Source of the DNA: Ancylostoma caninum
Taxonomy: Eukaryota; Nematoda; Chromadorea; Rhabditida; Ancylostomatidae
Assembly (NCBI GenBank): GCA_037903475.1
Contig: JBAJFG010000071.1
Location: 1,176,001 to 1,240,000, forward strand
Length of the DNA stretch: 64,000 bases
Reading direction: 5' to 3'
A program made the translations under genes and the position numbers. Under the pieces are notes generated by a model. That model made no database searches, was not told the DNA's origin, and was given only the letters and a program-made list of their open reading frames with translations. Below are positions 1 through 12,189 of the stretch, in pieces; the first letter of the stretch is position 1; each line of letters begins with the position of its first letter.

Positions 1-798
1 TCATCGCAATCCATATTACTTTAAGTGCAAAAAGACTTTTTCCTCGTCTAAAAACACCAGTAGAGAATTGTAAACGAGCATTCCACAGAAACTATGTATC
101 ACCATCACATTTCCTATGACTGTCGCAGTTTCATGCTTGATGATTGCATTTACAATGACACCGCTAAATCCTAAATCTTGGCAAAAAAAATTTGAGGTGA
201 AGAAAAGGTCGGCTTTCCCGCCCCTTCGCTATACATTGTTTTTGAGAAATTCAGTGAAATAGCAAGAAACTGTGTACAATCGAGTCCGCAATAACGAGAT
301 CTAAAAGAAGCTGTCAGATTTCACAAATCACTAGGGAAGCAGCTTTTTGCCAAGATACCTGCAGCTACGAATTGGGCGCTATACGCCGAGATACATAATT
401 CAATGTATAGACATAACTTCCATCCCAAAGTATGTACTCTTACAGACGCAATTTACGGTGAAGAAGTGTTAGTATCCATACATGCTACATATATAATATG
501 TAATGAAGCGCATATGAATGCGATTATTATGCTTTCTCACCCGTTTATATCCCTGAAATCTCTACAACTCCGAAGTTCTGGGCTTAGACTCTCTTTAAGC
601 GCTAAAAAGTTCTCTCCCGGATAATTCAAACTCATGAAGAAGTTCGTTCATATATACTTTCTGTCGTGGGTCTTTCTTGATTTTTAGACTTCTGGCTCTG
701 TTGATATTAGAGATATTTAAGGCTGAATATGCTACTTTCTGATCTTAGCTAAAACTATTGAATTCCAGCTCTTTTACTTTGTCGACCACGGTGTTCAG
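1..798. other. no supported gene; probable upstream part of the transporter gene
   Basis: No exon can be supported here. The next exon (799 onward) begins inside a transmembrane protein, so the first transporter exons, encoding the N-terminal helices, must lie here unrecognised or left of the window. A 73-codon open frame at 403-624 has no recognisable motif and is probably chance. Confidence 0.5.
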
Positions 799-3700
799 GT
801 CAGGCGTTGCACTCTCGTTCTGGACCATTAAACACTCGTTCTTCGCGTTCTTCGTGACGTACGGGCTCCTTTTCGGTCTCGGTCAGGGAATTGCTTATGT
901 CACGGCTGTTGCCACCGTTATCAACGTAAGCTGCGACTCATATTTCGTCACACCGAAGTTTTTATCGCGCTAAATCACTTCTGTTTGCAGTGGGCCCCAG
1001 ATAAGGTGGGATTGGCGAGTGGAATTGTCGCGGCTGGCTTCGGAGTCTCGTCATCCATTTTTGCGCCCATTCAAACGAGGCTCATCAACCCGAAGAATTT
1101 GCCGTCAACACGGGATGGGCAAGTTCTTCCTTGATCGAGCACAACTTCCCTTTTATCCAAGGATGATCTTCTATTTCTGCTTTAGCTATTTTCTGGACAA
1201 AGATCTGCTGCTTCGTGTTCCTGATGTGTTCCTCACGTTGTCTGCCGTGTACGCCATCATGCAGCTGATTGGCCTCATCGTCGTGTGCGATCCCCCCGAG
1301 AAGGTCAGATGTTTTCCGCGACACTTTGCTCGCCGTGTTTCCGTCTAACATCCAGATCCAGTGTGGTTTTTCAAACCTTGTCTTGATCGCACCTACTGTG
1401 TTCGGCTGCAGATGCGTAGCTCGGGACTCGGCTCCGTGTCCGAGTACCTCCGTGGAATGCGCCATGGCCGCAGTGCAAATCCTCGACAGCGATTCTCAGC
1501 CGTCTTGTATAAACAGTTGCCGCGTGAGGAGATAACGGTACTTGGACGGAAACTGCATGTGCCAGACTGGTCAGTGGGTTCGTTCGGTATGTGCACATGG
1601 CAAGCGAACAGAAAATACACGAGATTCTATCTTTATCTCGACTGAAATACCGAAAGAACTTGTTGGTTGCTGCATGCTATTCCTGTTGAAGTGTTGCTTG
1701 TGGTTTGATATATTGACTAGCAATGCACTAACACTTGTTTGAAAGCTGACATGCTATCTCTACCGCTTTTGGTCCATTTTCTTCTACATATCCAGTGAAG
1801 GTTCTATTGTAAAAATCTCGTCCATTTTACTACAGCGTTAGTTTTTAACTGCTAGGAAGCCAACATAATTCCTCAATGTTGAAACAGGTGACCTAGCTTT
1901 TATAGAAATTTCTTGTTGGGAAACTCTTCATCTTATTCAATTCCAAAAAGGAGCAATTTTACGGTGGGATCCCTGTGAGCTCAATGCTTTTCCATTTTTA
2001 TTCAGCTCACCATTCATAAGTGTGATCGTGTACGAGAGCACGCGAACGGTCACGATCTGTTTCCTTTTTGTTGCTTCCAACAAGAGACCTTCCTAGTGTG
2101 TATAATAGTGATCAGTCTAGCTGCATAGGGTAGCTATTTAGCATTGACGCTCACACACTGAACATGCGACAGGGGTGCAAGTCTGTTCCCGCTTGTACTC
2201 TTTCCCACGAGGACCACCCTGATAATCCACTTAGGTAAAATATTAGGTTGTTGCGAAATTGATTGCCAAAATGGACACTCCAGTTCGAAGTGCTATAACT
2301 CTGCTCAAACACAACCTTGTTCACCAATTTAGCAACCATCCAGTTCGGTAGATCTTCCGCGACAATACAGCTAGGATTGCATGTCCCTACGGCGAAAACT
2401 GAGATCACAAGAATTCGCAAACTTTCGAATGGCCATCTCAACATGCTCCAGATCAGTAATCTGCTGTTGTCGCAGGAATGCATCTGGAGCGCGGAAAAAG
2501 GATACGCGGTAGGGTAACGGTCTGAGGAATGAGAGCATTGAGTGAGAGCCTCGACGCCTCACTGCAACAGTTTTTGCTGGGTGAGTTTTGGGAAGTGAGG
2601 CTTAATGTTACATTTGAGCAGGGGAAAACCAGCCTTTCTCTCCACTACGGACCACATGCATGAGCAGATTTGCGGACATCAACTCGAAATTACAATGCTA
2701 GGACCCTGCTGTCAATGACTGACTAAGTTGTAAAAGGCTGCAGTGGATCACGCTCACAGCACCACCAAGCTCCTGCCAGAACTTCCCTAATGTGAAGATT
2801 TGATTTAGGAGTGCTTAGAGATGAGAGGACACAAGAACTCACATTTCCCTTTATCTTGTAGGAACCAACCTCCATCTACAGGGCGCGTCAGAATTATTGA
2901 CGCACTCAAAGTGAGTCTGTAGAGAAGGCAAGATGGGAAAACATTCTTAATAAGCGTATGCAGAATAAAGTCCATGTCTTGGCGATCAGAATAAATGCAC
3001 TGTAGTTCGCAGCAGGCTCCTTCCGTGCTGAAGCAGTCACAGAGACGAGGAGGGATCGCGTAGCCTCTGCGCCGCAACTAACTCAGGTCTACTTTGTCCT
3101 AGATCTTGAATAGATAAGCCTTTGGGAGCTTGATGTTTCTGTGGATGATAGCGCATCTACTGCTCTCTAAGATATCCATATGAGGTCTTCCGTAGACTGG
3201 AATTCGGCTCACAAGGGAGCCTATTCTCTGCCATGTTGAACTCCCTCAAGTAGATTTTTGAAACTGGTCCCGCACCACTTTCGTCTCTTGCACAACAGCC
3301 AAGCCCTGCCAAAGTACCTATGAATTGAGCTTGTGATGAGAATTAAGATAAGCGAGAAAATTTGTTCTTAGAAGATTGCCTGGCTGAGAAACAAGGAAAG
3401 GAAAAAATTTTCTATAGTAAAACATAGATTTCTTTGGCGGGAACACAACAAGACTTGCGGGCAAGGATATGCTTTTATGTGATACTTGGAGGTCAAGACC
3501 TGCCCTACTTCCCATAAGAGTATCGTTTTCCTAAAGCTTACCCTCTTTAAAATATGGAAGAAGAATGGGCGAACTTCAGTTGCGGCGCATCGGCGATATT
3601 CTCTACTGACGTCTTCATGGCTGCTTCTACCAGGAGAGAGCGCTCTCCGAACAGGAGTGGATTTTCTGTATTTGCTAAGATATGAGCTTTATTTTGGATA

Positions 3701-6700
3701 TGCATATGTGGTGGTTTTCGGAATAATGGGTGCGGATATATTTCGTTGACAAAAAATATTGCTGTAGACACCTGGAATGAGACCAGATATGCTAAAGCTA
3801 TTTATAGCTTTGGGTTGGTAGAGCTAAGTTGCTTAGCTTCCGCTTTGGTTGCGAAATTTTCCAAGGCTCATGTTCTCCTGAAGGCCGCTGTACAAGAGTT
3901 TTTGCAGCTTCCCACACTAATCAATTCTCTTCCATTAATTTGGAAATTATCACTTCGCGTGCTGTTGTTGTTGTCACAATGTTCGTTCAAAGTAGCCGTG
4001 GATGGTGTGGTGGTGAAGGTCTGCTGACGTCAAGTTTATCTTCGAGAACACCTTGCTTGTTCAGACTCCCTCGCGTGAGACAATCGCTCGACATCGCTCG
4101 ATATCGCGAGAGTCGAACTCCAGCGACGAGTCGGACTTGTCCGACGTCTTTATCAATGATCGATCTCAGTGAGCAACATTTCCTTGAGCTGATGGTCAGA
4201 TGCTGCGCGGTACATAACCACCTCCTTCAGCGAAACCTCGATGCGACCGAGGGAAATGCTGGCCTCCTCCACCTTCTACTTCCTGTTCGCCGCTCTGTTC
4301 TGCTGCTCCTTCTATGCGAACATGTTCTACAACCTCTACAAGGTACGCTGGAGAATGTCACCACCACTGTCCTACAAGTACTACGTCATTCAGACTTTCG
4401 CAGAAACATTTATTGACGACGATTTCTTCCTGGCCAGAGCTTTCGCAATAGGTTCAACTGCAAACGCTATCGCTCGTGTTGGCTGGGGCTATCTTACGGA
4501 TCGTACGAGCTTTCAGGTACTTATTTTTGTGACTGATTCCTACTGATTGTTGCAGAGAATTTTTGTCCTGTTCGCGAAATTACGTATGTATGTATTCATT
4601 CGGAATTCCCTGAGAATCGCCGAGTAATTTTGAATTTCTTCAAAGTTTACTCAGGCTCAGTGGAAAGCAAAGCAATACAAGTGCTCTCCTTCTTTTTCTA
4701 TGATTGGAATGCAAATATGTATTAGGTAGCTACAAAAGTTTTGTCGGTTTTTTTCGTCAATTACATATATTTCTTCCACAACTTTATCGAAGTATTACCA
4801 TCGCAATTGGTATAAGTACTGTGATTACGAGGGACCATTTGTGATTTGCCCTACGTATGAGCAGTTCCCTGGCAATATGTGCTCAGAACCAGATATTTTA
4901 GATCTTGTGCACAAGGCTTTAATCTATTATTAATTTACATTACATTTCACATTTCTCATTTTTTTCCTTCATAGTTTTGGAATCCTGCAAGCATTTAAAG
5001 ATTGGTATTTTTTCTGGGGATTGGGAATTGGGTATCAATCTATTCATTGGCATTGAAACCGGCGAGAAATATTATTAGGCTGGTCTCAAAGAAATGGCGC
5101 ACTTCTTTTGAAAACCATACAAATTCGTTAGGGTGAAGTATGACATCTGAGCAAAGTAACGCACTTGTAAGGAAGGGCACGCTTTTCGGTGATGTAGGTA
5201 TGAAAGATGTCTGCTGCAGTCAGCAGTCGCGGAATACTTAGATTCCCAGACACGCTTTTCCAAGTTTTCTGAATTTTTGAGATTTTTCTGTGGACCACAA
5301 GCAATACTGCTCAAAACACTTCCCTGTATTTGGATAGATTGTTACTATGTACTCCACATTTAAGTTCCGATGCAGTGGTTTCGCTGTTCGGGAAGCGTAG
5401 ATGAGCATTTGTTAGACCATTTTCTTCCTCATCTCTAGGATTTTTGCGAAGTTTCTAAGATAATTCTAACACCCAACCCCCAACTGGTTTCGGGAAATAA
5501 CACTCTCAACAATACTCAGTTTTGTTATTTGGTTCCAAAGGCCGCGAATGGTCTGGAAGAAAACACTCGAGATGCACAAAGAACCATTTTCTACCCACTT
5601 TCCTTATTTCAGCCAACGCCCAGCCGAAATTCATTTGCGGGACCTGGCTCAAATTTTGATATTTTCACAGATAAACGGAAGAGCGCAATCGTAGCTTCTG
5701 GGAAAATTGTCGTGTGGCTGCCAGCTTCGCCATCTCCAGATGCCTTTGTTTCGTGAGAAAAAAATCCGCTAAACATGATGATATAGAGAGCTGTTCTCTT
5801 TCTTCTTCGCTTCGCAGTTTCCCGAGTCCTGTGGGCAGGGCGATCTCGTGGTTTGCCAAGAATATCGTTCATTAAAGTTCTGGAGGAAAACCAGAGTCAA
5901 TGACAAACGAGCCTTGTATTATATTTTGCAACGACCTAATGGAAGGAGGCCAGAAAGCATGTTTCTTCATTCGACTCAGGAGGAATATAAGTGACAAGTA
6001 ACTTTTTATGACCTTGAAACTCTGAGCATTTCCCAGATCTGTTTGGATTCTAGCCGTACGAAAAATAAGAGAGCACGTTCATCGATTTTTTCGCACCAGC
6101 TGAGCCCACGTCAACAGCGCAAACACTGGACCACTAACAATGTTTCCCATATTCGTATATCACTTTATCCGGGTTGGGTTCCAATAAAACGTCGTCTGTG
6201 GAATTATTGGGAACTTTGCAAAACATTCGATCAGGATGAGATTCGAACTCACGCGGGGAAACCCCAATGGATTAGCAGTCCATCGCCTTAACCACTCGGC
6301 CACCTGATCACGGCAGCCTCCACTTGTAGGTCGCTGTTTCGATGGCAACGTGCATGGCCTCTGCTCTGCTGCTGACTATACCTGTGACACGTGAACTCGG
6401 TCGCTACGCATTTCTTCTCTGGGTGAGACATTTTTCCACAAGTTTATCGTAAGAAATAAAGCATTTTCTCAGTATGCAATTTTGATCTATTTTTTTATCC
6501 ATCATTGAGGAAAACATGGACATAAACGAGCGATGATCACTGTCAGGATAGGAAATCATAGTACTTTCCCGTTTCAGCTCGTGGGGATTTTCATCTGCAT
6601 GGGAGCTACGCACGCGCTGTTTATCACGGCGGCGGTGAAATGCTTCGGAAATCGGTACAAAGCTTCCAACTACGGATTCCTGACGTTCTCTACGGTACGT

Positions 6701-7219
6701 ACCACATTTCTTCATGCTTCAGAAACACAAATTCAAACCATTCCAGTGCGCGTCCATATCCATATTTATTTTTAGACGTGCAGTGGCATCATTCTCTCGA
6801 TTGTTTCCCAGTACTACCTCACAACAATCGGCTACACCTGGCTTTTCATTATTACAGCTGTGTTCCCGTTCATTGGTGAGTGATCAAGGGTTCCAACTAT
6901 GGCGAGGTTCATGGACTTTTCTGGCAAGGTTACTACATAGTCTTTAATTTTAATGTAGATAAGTCTTCAGTCACAAATGAACGTTTTGTTACTCAGTAGG
7001 CAATGATGAATGATGGCAAGGATAGCAAGATCACACAATTCTGGCGGAGAAACTCATCCACAGATGAGCGAGAGGTTTCAAACCTTCCAGAGAACGTTCA
7101 TGAATCTCAATACTAAATGCATGATTCTTGGTTATAATGAGCATTAACTTCTCGCTTCAGCCTTTGTCGTGACGTCGCTGATCCACCGCACACCACAGGG
7201 AGGTCTCATATCTAGCTGA
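799..7219 (+). CDS. major facilitator superfamily transporter, monocarboxylate-transporter-like (multi-exon, 5' end not found)
   Basis: Ten exons give one consistent frame: 799-925, 991-1103, 1186-1303, 1412-1537, about 4019-4168, 4231-4342, 4394-4516, possibly 4556-4583, 6578-6694, 6776-6875 and 7161-7219 (stop TGA 7217-7219). Splice phases agree across nearly all joins. The first exons read GLLFGLGQGIAYVTAVATVI, then WAPDKVGLASGIVAAGFGVS, the glycine-rich helix 4-5 pattern of monocarboxylate/oxalate-type transporters. A Ser/Arg-rich cytosolic loop (RESNSSDESDLSD) separates the two halves. The second half has ARVGWGYLTDRTSFQ, the family G-x-x-x-D-R motif, and ends QGGLISS. Known for the family: proton- or sodium-coupled movement of small organic anions across a membrane; the substrate here is unknown. 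The N-terminal helices and probably one exon between 4583 and 6578 (around helix 8) are missing, and the 5' edge of the 4019 exon is uncertain. The introns at 1538-4018 and 4584-6577 hold transposon remnants and a tRNA. Confidence 0.85.
2246..2562 (-). pseudogene. mariner transposase C-terminal remnant with 3' terminal repeat
   Basis: On the minus strand the frame around 2562-2371 reads ITDLEHVEMAIRKFANS followed by DLSFRRRDM. This matches the spacing of the mariner transposase C-terminus (a conserved helix, then FYRRGI-like), with frame breaks before LPNWMVAKLVNKVVF. A mariner-type end TTAGGTTGTTGCGAAATTGA begins at about 2247, just after the broken C-terminus, where a 3' terminal repeat should be. 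The other end was not found. It sits in a transporter intron and is a decayed relic. Confidence 0.45.
4724..5938. mobile_element. mariner-like remnant, about 1.2 kb
   Basis: The left end TTAGGTAGCTACAAAAGTTT and the right end, read inward, TTAGGTCGTTGCAAAATATA are imperfect inverted repeats of the mariner end family seen elsewhere in this window. The length suits a mariner. No transposase is recognisable inside (frames such as 5529-5756 and 5075-5314 carry no motif). It lies in a transporter intron. The pairing of these two ends is an inference from moderate similarity. Confidence 0.35.
6228..6309 (-). tRNA. tRNA-Ser (anticodon GCT)
   Basis: The minus strand folds as a complete class II tRNA. 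The 7-bp acceptor stem GATCAGG/CCTGATC is perfect. The D arm contains TGGCCGAGTGGTTAAGGC, the anticodon loop is CTGCTAA with anticodon GCT (complement of 6274-6276), the long variable arm is GGGGTTTCCCC, and the T arm contains GAGTTCGAATCTC. The discriminator base is G, as usual for tRNA-Ser. There is no intron and no encoded CCA. The internal A and B boxes look intact, so it is probably functional. It lies antisense within an intron of the transporter gene. Confidence 0.95.
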
Positions 7220-8632
7220 GCGACATCCATCGCTAGGAACTCGGTTAGGAACGCTCATTTGACTGCCTGTGAGGCAAATACTTCAACCTTGTACTCTTGG
7301 AGCAGTATCACTGGTACTATCCCACATAGTTTCTATTGATCTTCCGCCTTGTCTTTCCGGTTTTTTTCTTTAGTGGTCGCTAGTAATCTGTTTCTCCGTG
7401 AGATTTCTTCCTTTTCATGGATTCGCCTGGTGCGCAGCGATTCGTACGCACACTGTTCAATACTATTGGGGTCCAGATAATACATAGTAAAAGCAGCTAC
7501 GGTGATTGCTTCACTTTGCCTTGTGATCTCGCTTGTTCTTATTCACAGAAACATCTGCATTCCATTGCATTGGTCGCTAGGGAATTTCCATTCTTCACAT
7601 GCATACATGTATTTTACTTCGACCTGTTTTTTCCTCTGACTACATACTTTACGAGTTCTTTCAAAAAGACCGGTTCGGAAAGAGAAGTTGCCCATGGCAG
7701 CTTCTCATGTTCCTGTTTTGCCTCTTTGATTTGAATGGTTGCTTTTGAACTAATCGGACTTTGTCGCTCATTTGGGAATCTGTGAGATTCTATTGGTTTC
7801 CGTTCGCAGTGCTACACATTGGTGCAGCAAACTATGGCATATTAATAAAAAATTTGATTTTTTTTCAAACAGTGCCCTCCTAGGTCTATAGCTAAGGCAT
7901 AATGTTTATCGAGTAATTGAGATACTGTTTTTGTCTCGAAAGTAAGCAAAAGGAGTTTGCGCTTCAGGATTACTTATTTGCTCACTATAAATTGTAGTTG
8001 GTTTGAATAAACCCAACAAAGTCTCATCTGACAACCCTCTATACTGTTTCTTTACCATCTCTATGAAAAAAGCAGTCTCTTTGGAAGAAATACGTTGAAG
8101 TTTGCCAGGAGTGGAATACTAGGAGTGCTGCTCTGGAAACTACTGACAAGGGAAGTGCACGAGGCTAACCTTTAGGATTGAAACGAAACATTCATTTTTG
8201 GTAATATTGTCTAAGGTAATGTTGACGTATGTACATCATTTTCGCCCAATGATCCTGATGCTCGTAGGAGAGCGCATCAAAGACTTTTCGGCGTCATTCA
8301 TCCTCCACGCACCCAAGATTTTTAAAAAGGTTTTTTTTTCACCCTTTCCAGCCCTCTCTCCACCGAATTTTTGAAATTGAAATGAAAGAAAATGTTAAAT
8401 GGGCTTATTTTTATTCTTTATTACTGTTTCTAAAATATTTATCATTAATCCTACTCCATAGTAAAGCGCTAGCCCCTTTGTTTACATCCAACGTATCTGT
8501 CAGTGCTTTGATCCCTCTTCGCGAGCCACTGTTGTGAAATAGTCGCTGCTCTAAAGAATGTGACTTTTTCGGCACTAACATAAGATTCTCAAAGTTATAC
8601 GAGTAAATTCATGTTAAGAAGAGATGAAAATA
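7220..8632. other. intergenic, no gene seen
   Basis: This follows the transporter stop codon. A 105-codon open frame at 7417-7734 shows no family motif and looks like chance. AATAAA-type hexamers occur near 7842 and 8003, but both are far from the stop, so no poly(A) site is assigned. Confidence 0.5.
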
Positions 8633-10227
8633 CAGTGCGTGTCAAAACTTTACGCCCACCCTAAAAATTCGTCGTTTCGGGCAAGTATCAAGCTTTCTCG
8701 AGTAATGGCGTTCACTATCGTTTTCAGCGTGCTTGAAAACCCCAGAAACTTTCACCAAGTCTTTTCTAGGTGATCCTCTAATTTTTTATTAGTTTTTGAA
8801 AGGAAAATGCCGCGGTTCAAAACTTTACGCCCACCCTTGGAAATGTCGATTACGGAGGAGAGGAATTGCAAATAAGCGGGAAAATGATAAGAACGGATGT
8901 AGTAGCGCTCAAGAAGACTTTAGGTAACCTTATGGAGCAGTCAAAACCAATGCCGAAGGTATTTTACCTGTCACTGACTGAGCAAACTCTCCCCCGAACA
9001 AGTGTGAATAGAACAAAATTTTCTAAAGACTTTGGGTGGTCGCAGACACTTAGCTGTTATTTCCATGAATAATCCTAATACGCATAGATGGGAAAGGACA
9101 CACTAGGACACATTTCAAGGTTGACACGACGGTCATATCATTCGTCTGGTCCTCTTCATCCACAGTGTCGGCCGAGGAAGGTGCCCCAGGTCGTGATCCT
9201 GGCGGAGTTGTGGACGCTGTGTTGGAAAAAATATGAGAGCAGAAGCCTTTGTAGAGCACTGCTATGAATAGCTAAGTCCATTGGAACCCTATCTGCGCAA
9301 TTCCGATGTTAGTGATCTGTACTGACCATCGATGTTCAACCGCCGAAGTTGCGGCAAAAAAGAAACCTCCCATTTCCCTCATAAATCCCTACAGCAATGC
9401 AGGATTCGGTCTGGAAAATCGTTGCCTGTCTTCTACTCCCATGAGTGAGCAGCGCATCCAAAGTTATGAGTGACATCTTGCATGCTAATAAACACTATGA
9501 AAAATGCCGCCCTAGCCTGCATGCTATTCATGTTGTGCCTAGCAAAATCATTCAACCCCAAAGGTGGTAGGGTCGTCCGCCGGAGAACAGGCATTGTGTT
9601 CTTGCTTCAAATGTCCTCAAATGCTGATACGCGAAGAGACTGGTTAATTTGAAAACAGTTAGCGGGAATTTAATGCTGATTTTCTCGGTCGACACTGTGA
9701 AGGAGAAGGACCAGATGGGTGATATGGCCGTCGTATCGACCTTGAAATGTGTTCTAGTGTTTCCTTTTCTATCTATACGTATTAAGATTATTCATGGAAA
9801 TAACAGCTAAGTGTCTGCGACCACCCAAAGTCTTTAGAAAATTTTGTTCTATTCACACTTGTTCGGGGGAGAGTTTGCTCAGTCAGTGACAGGTAAAATA
9901 CCTTCAGCATTGATCTTGACTGCTCCATAAGGTTACCTAAAGTCTTCTTGAGCGCTACTACATCAGTTCGTATCATTTCTCTGCTTATTCGCGATTCCTC
10001 TCCTCCGTAACCGACATTTTCAAGGGTGGGCGTAAAGTTTTGAACCGCGGCATTTTCCTTTCAAAAATTAATAAAAAATTAGAGGATCACCTAGAAAAGA
10101 CTTGGTGAAAGTTTCTGGGGTTTTCATGCACGCTGAAAACGATAGTGAACGCCATTACTCGAAAAAGCTTGATCCTTGCCCGAAACGACGATTTTTTAGG
10201 GTGGGCGTAAAGTTTTGACACGCACTG
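8633..10227. mobile_element. TA-inserted element with ~538-bp terminal inverted repeats (Tc1/mariner-like, non-autonomous)
   Basis: Outer ends CAGTGCGTGTCAAAACTTTA (8633 on, and inverted from 10227) are each flanked by TA (8631-8632, 10228-10229), the target duplication of Tc1/mariner transposons. The arms run from 8633 to about 9170 and from about 9690 to 10227 and are highly similar. The same 60-odd-codon frame is open in both arms (8866-9072 + and 9788-9976 -), which is a consequence of the inverted repeat and not evidence of a gene. The ~520-bp core has no transposase. A second internal copy of the motif AACTTTACGCCCACCC lies about 180 bp inside the left end (near 8820) and is mirrored near 10040, as in elements with two transposase-binding sites per arm. 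Confidence 0.8.
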
Positions 10228-10333
10228 TATTGAGATTCATTTCAACCATTTATAAGATGGGGATTGTTAAAGGAGGTATTTCGAGAGCAATATTGTGGTA
10301 AATCTACCGATACTGCAGAGTGCGCCATATGTT

Positions 10334-10382
10334 CTTGCACACCATATTTAGTACCTCCACGATACTAAATATGGTGTGCAAG
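10334..10382. other. perfect 20-bp stem hairpin
   Basis: Bases 10334-10353 (CTTGCACACCATATTTAGTA) are exactly complementary to 10363-10382, with a 9-base loop. The flanking CGCCA/TGGCG can pair as a lower stem after a bulge. It could be a small fold-back repeat or an RNA hairpin; nothing shows transcription. The surrounding 10230-10900 holds no gene. Confidence 0.6.
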
Positions 10383-10900
10383 TGGCGGAATTCATAGTAA
10401 TGGCATGACCTCTGCTACCGCGCTAAGCCAGCTCAGTAGCAGCTCGAATAACCTAAAAAATCGGGAATATGTCGCCATTTGCTTATAGAACAGCTCAAAG
10501 TCGACTGGGAGGAGCACCCATCGCGGCACGGGACATCGATGTCATCTCAGAACTTTAGCCGCTTCACAACAGAGTAATTCTATTTTCGTCAGAAATGTGG
10601 AATAGATGTAAAAAAGCATTAAAGAAATTTGGGGTCGGAACGGAATCTCGTTTCCTTCCTTACTTCAAAGATTTTAATGTTTTTGAAAATATCCCCAGCT
10701 AGAGGAGGTTTTCTTACGTTTTTGTGATTCTTAATATCAACGTCAGCACACATTTTATTAAGTGTTTTCACAACATTTTAAGTGAGAAGCGGATTTGCAG
10801 CATTCAATTCGTAGTGGTAGTCCAAACATGATGCCTTAGTAAGACTCAGAATCTGCTTATACATAGAGAAAGTGAGCATCCTGAAACAAATCCAAAGCTA

Positions 10901-12099
10901 TCATTCTATATAATAACGGGCTTAGCCTGTTTACATGTGTGTCTGTATGTATGTAAGTATGTGTGTCAGACCGTTACGAAATTCTACGATTGGTCAATGA
11001 TCGTGATTGTGAGGTCATATAAAAGGCTAGGAACGGGTGTGGTGTGGTGGAGTGGGGTAGGGATGAAATCGAACAGAAGGTCGGATGGTGTACAACGGGT
11101 CCGTCAGTGGAGTCCATGGAGAAGGGCTGCGCCGGCGCCCAAAGTGGGGGTGTGGGGGGGGAGACGGGTCCACCACTCTGATAAAGGTGCGCCGACGCCC
11201 AAAGTGGAGGGAGACGGGTCCACCACCGTGATAAGGGTGCGCCGGCGCCCAAAATGGGGGGAGACGGGTCCACCACTGTGATAAGGGTGCGCCGGCGCCC
11301 AAAGTGGGGGGAGACGGGTCCACCACTGTGATAAGGGTGCGCCGGCGCCCAAAGTGGGGAAGAAGGGTCCACCACTCTGATAAGGCTGCGCCGGTACCCA
11401 AAGTGGGGGGAGACGGGTCCACTATTGTGATAAGGCTGCGCTGGCGCCAAAAGTGGGGGGAGACGGGTCCACCACTGCGATAAGGGTGCTCCACTGCCTA
11501 GAAGTGGACGAGATGGGGTCACCACTGTGATAAGAGTGCGCCGGCGCCCAAAGGTGGGGAAACGCGCCACGATCCAGCGTTGTGATAAGGGCGCCCGCGT
11601 CCAGAAAAGGAAGTTCGTCACGGCCTAGGTAAATTTCCTTATGAATGGTGCCCTTTCATCCGTTCCGGCTATTCTTTCTACCTATGTGACCTAGGTGCAC
11701 GTTATTCCAATCCGTATTCCCCTCCTCATTCCAGTCCATTTGTATCTGAATCGACCCCACCCTTCACTCTGTCTTTATACATGGGCAGACCCTTATCACT
11801 TGAGTTACCACAACAACCTGCTAAAGATAGATAATTTCAAGGAAGCATTTCCACTGAATCGGCTACGTCCAATTAACAACGGCCACTAGGGGCAATCAAC
11901 AGGAATTACTTCTCCCATGTGGAGGAAGGCTACCGCTCACGCGATCGAGAGCTTTCCAAAAGTCGATGGACTTACTTGGGGGGATACAGGATCTACTAAA
12001 TCTGTCCACCTTTTTTTCTGCATCGTATGCGGAGTATGCGAGCGAAGCGAGCATCAGCAGGAGTCTGGAAGTCCGGCGTCAGCCGGACGGCCAGACTGG
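10901..12099 (+). mobile_element. Helitron-like element, non-autonomous
   Basis: The left end starts TC after an A (10900/10901) and reads TCATTCTATATAATAACGGG, followed by an imperfect palindrome ACGGGC-TTA-GCCTGT. The right end is a strong two-part hairpin (GTCTGG, GTCCGGC, loop GTCA, GCCGGAC, CCAGAC; 12063-12096) ending CTGG before a T, resembling the Helitron 3' hairpin plus CTRR with insertion between A and T. The hairpin sits closer to the end than usual. No Rep/helicase frame is present. It contains the 11119-11610 minisatellite. A different hairpin-ended element is possible. Confidence 0.35.
11119..11610. repeat. minisatellite, ~50-bp unit, about 9-10 copies
   Basis: Repeats of about 50 bp carry the core GACGGGTCCACCACTGTGAT and the palindrome GCGCCGGCGC; units recur near 11161, 11212, 11262, 11312, 11363, 11411 and 11461. 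Minus-strand frames of 215, 155 and 82 codons are open across it, but the unit is not a multiple of three, so the frame rotates. It is best read as non-coding. Confidence 0.85.
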
Positions 12100-12189
12100 T
12101 ATTATACATAAGTTTGGACTCACACCATAAAGCTGAGGAAAACAATGAGGCTATTCAGACCGGGAACACCACCGTGCAGCGATAGGTGC

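Noticed and set aside
8866..9976. Two identical ~62-codon frames as a conserved gene pair
   Set aside because: They are mirror images within the inverted arms of one element, so identity reflects duplication and not selection.
10974..11621. 215-codon minus-strand frame
   Set aside because: It lies in a ~50-bp minisatellite whose frame rotates; it is open because the unit lacks stops.
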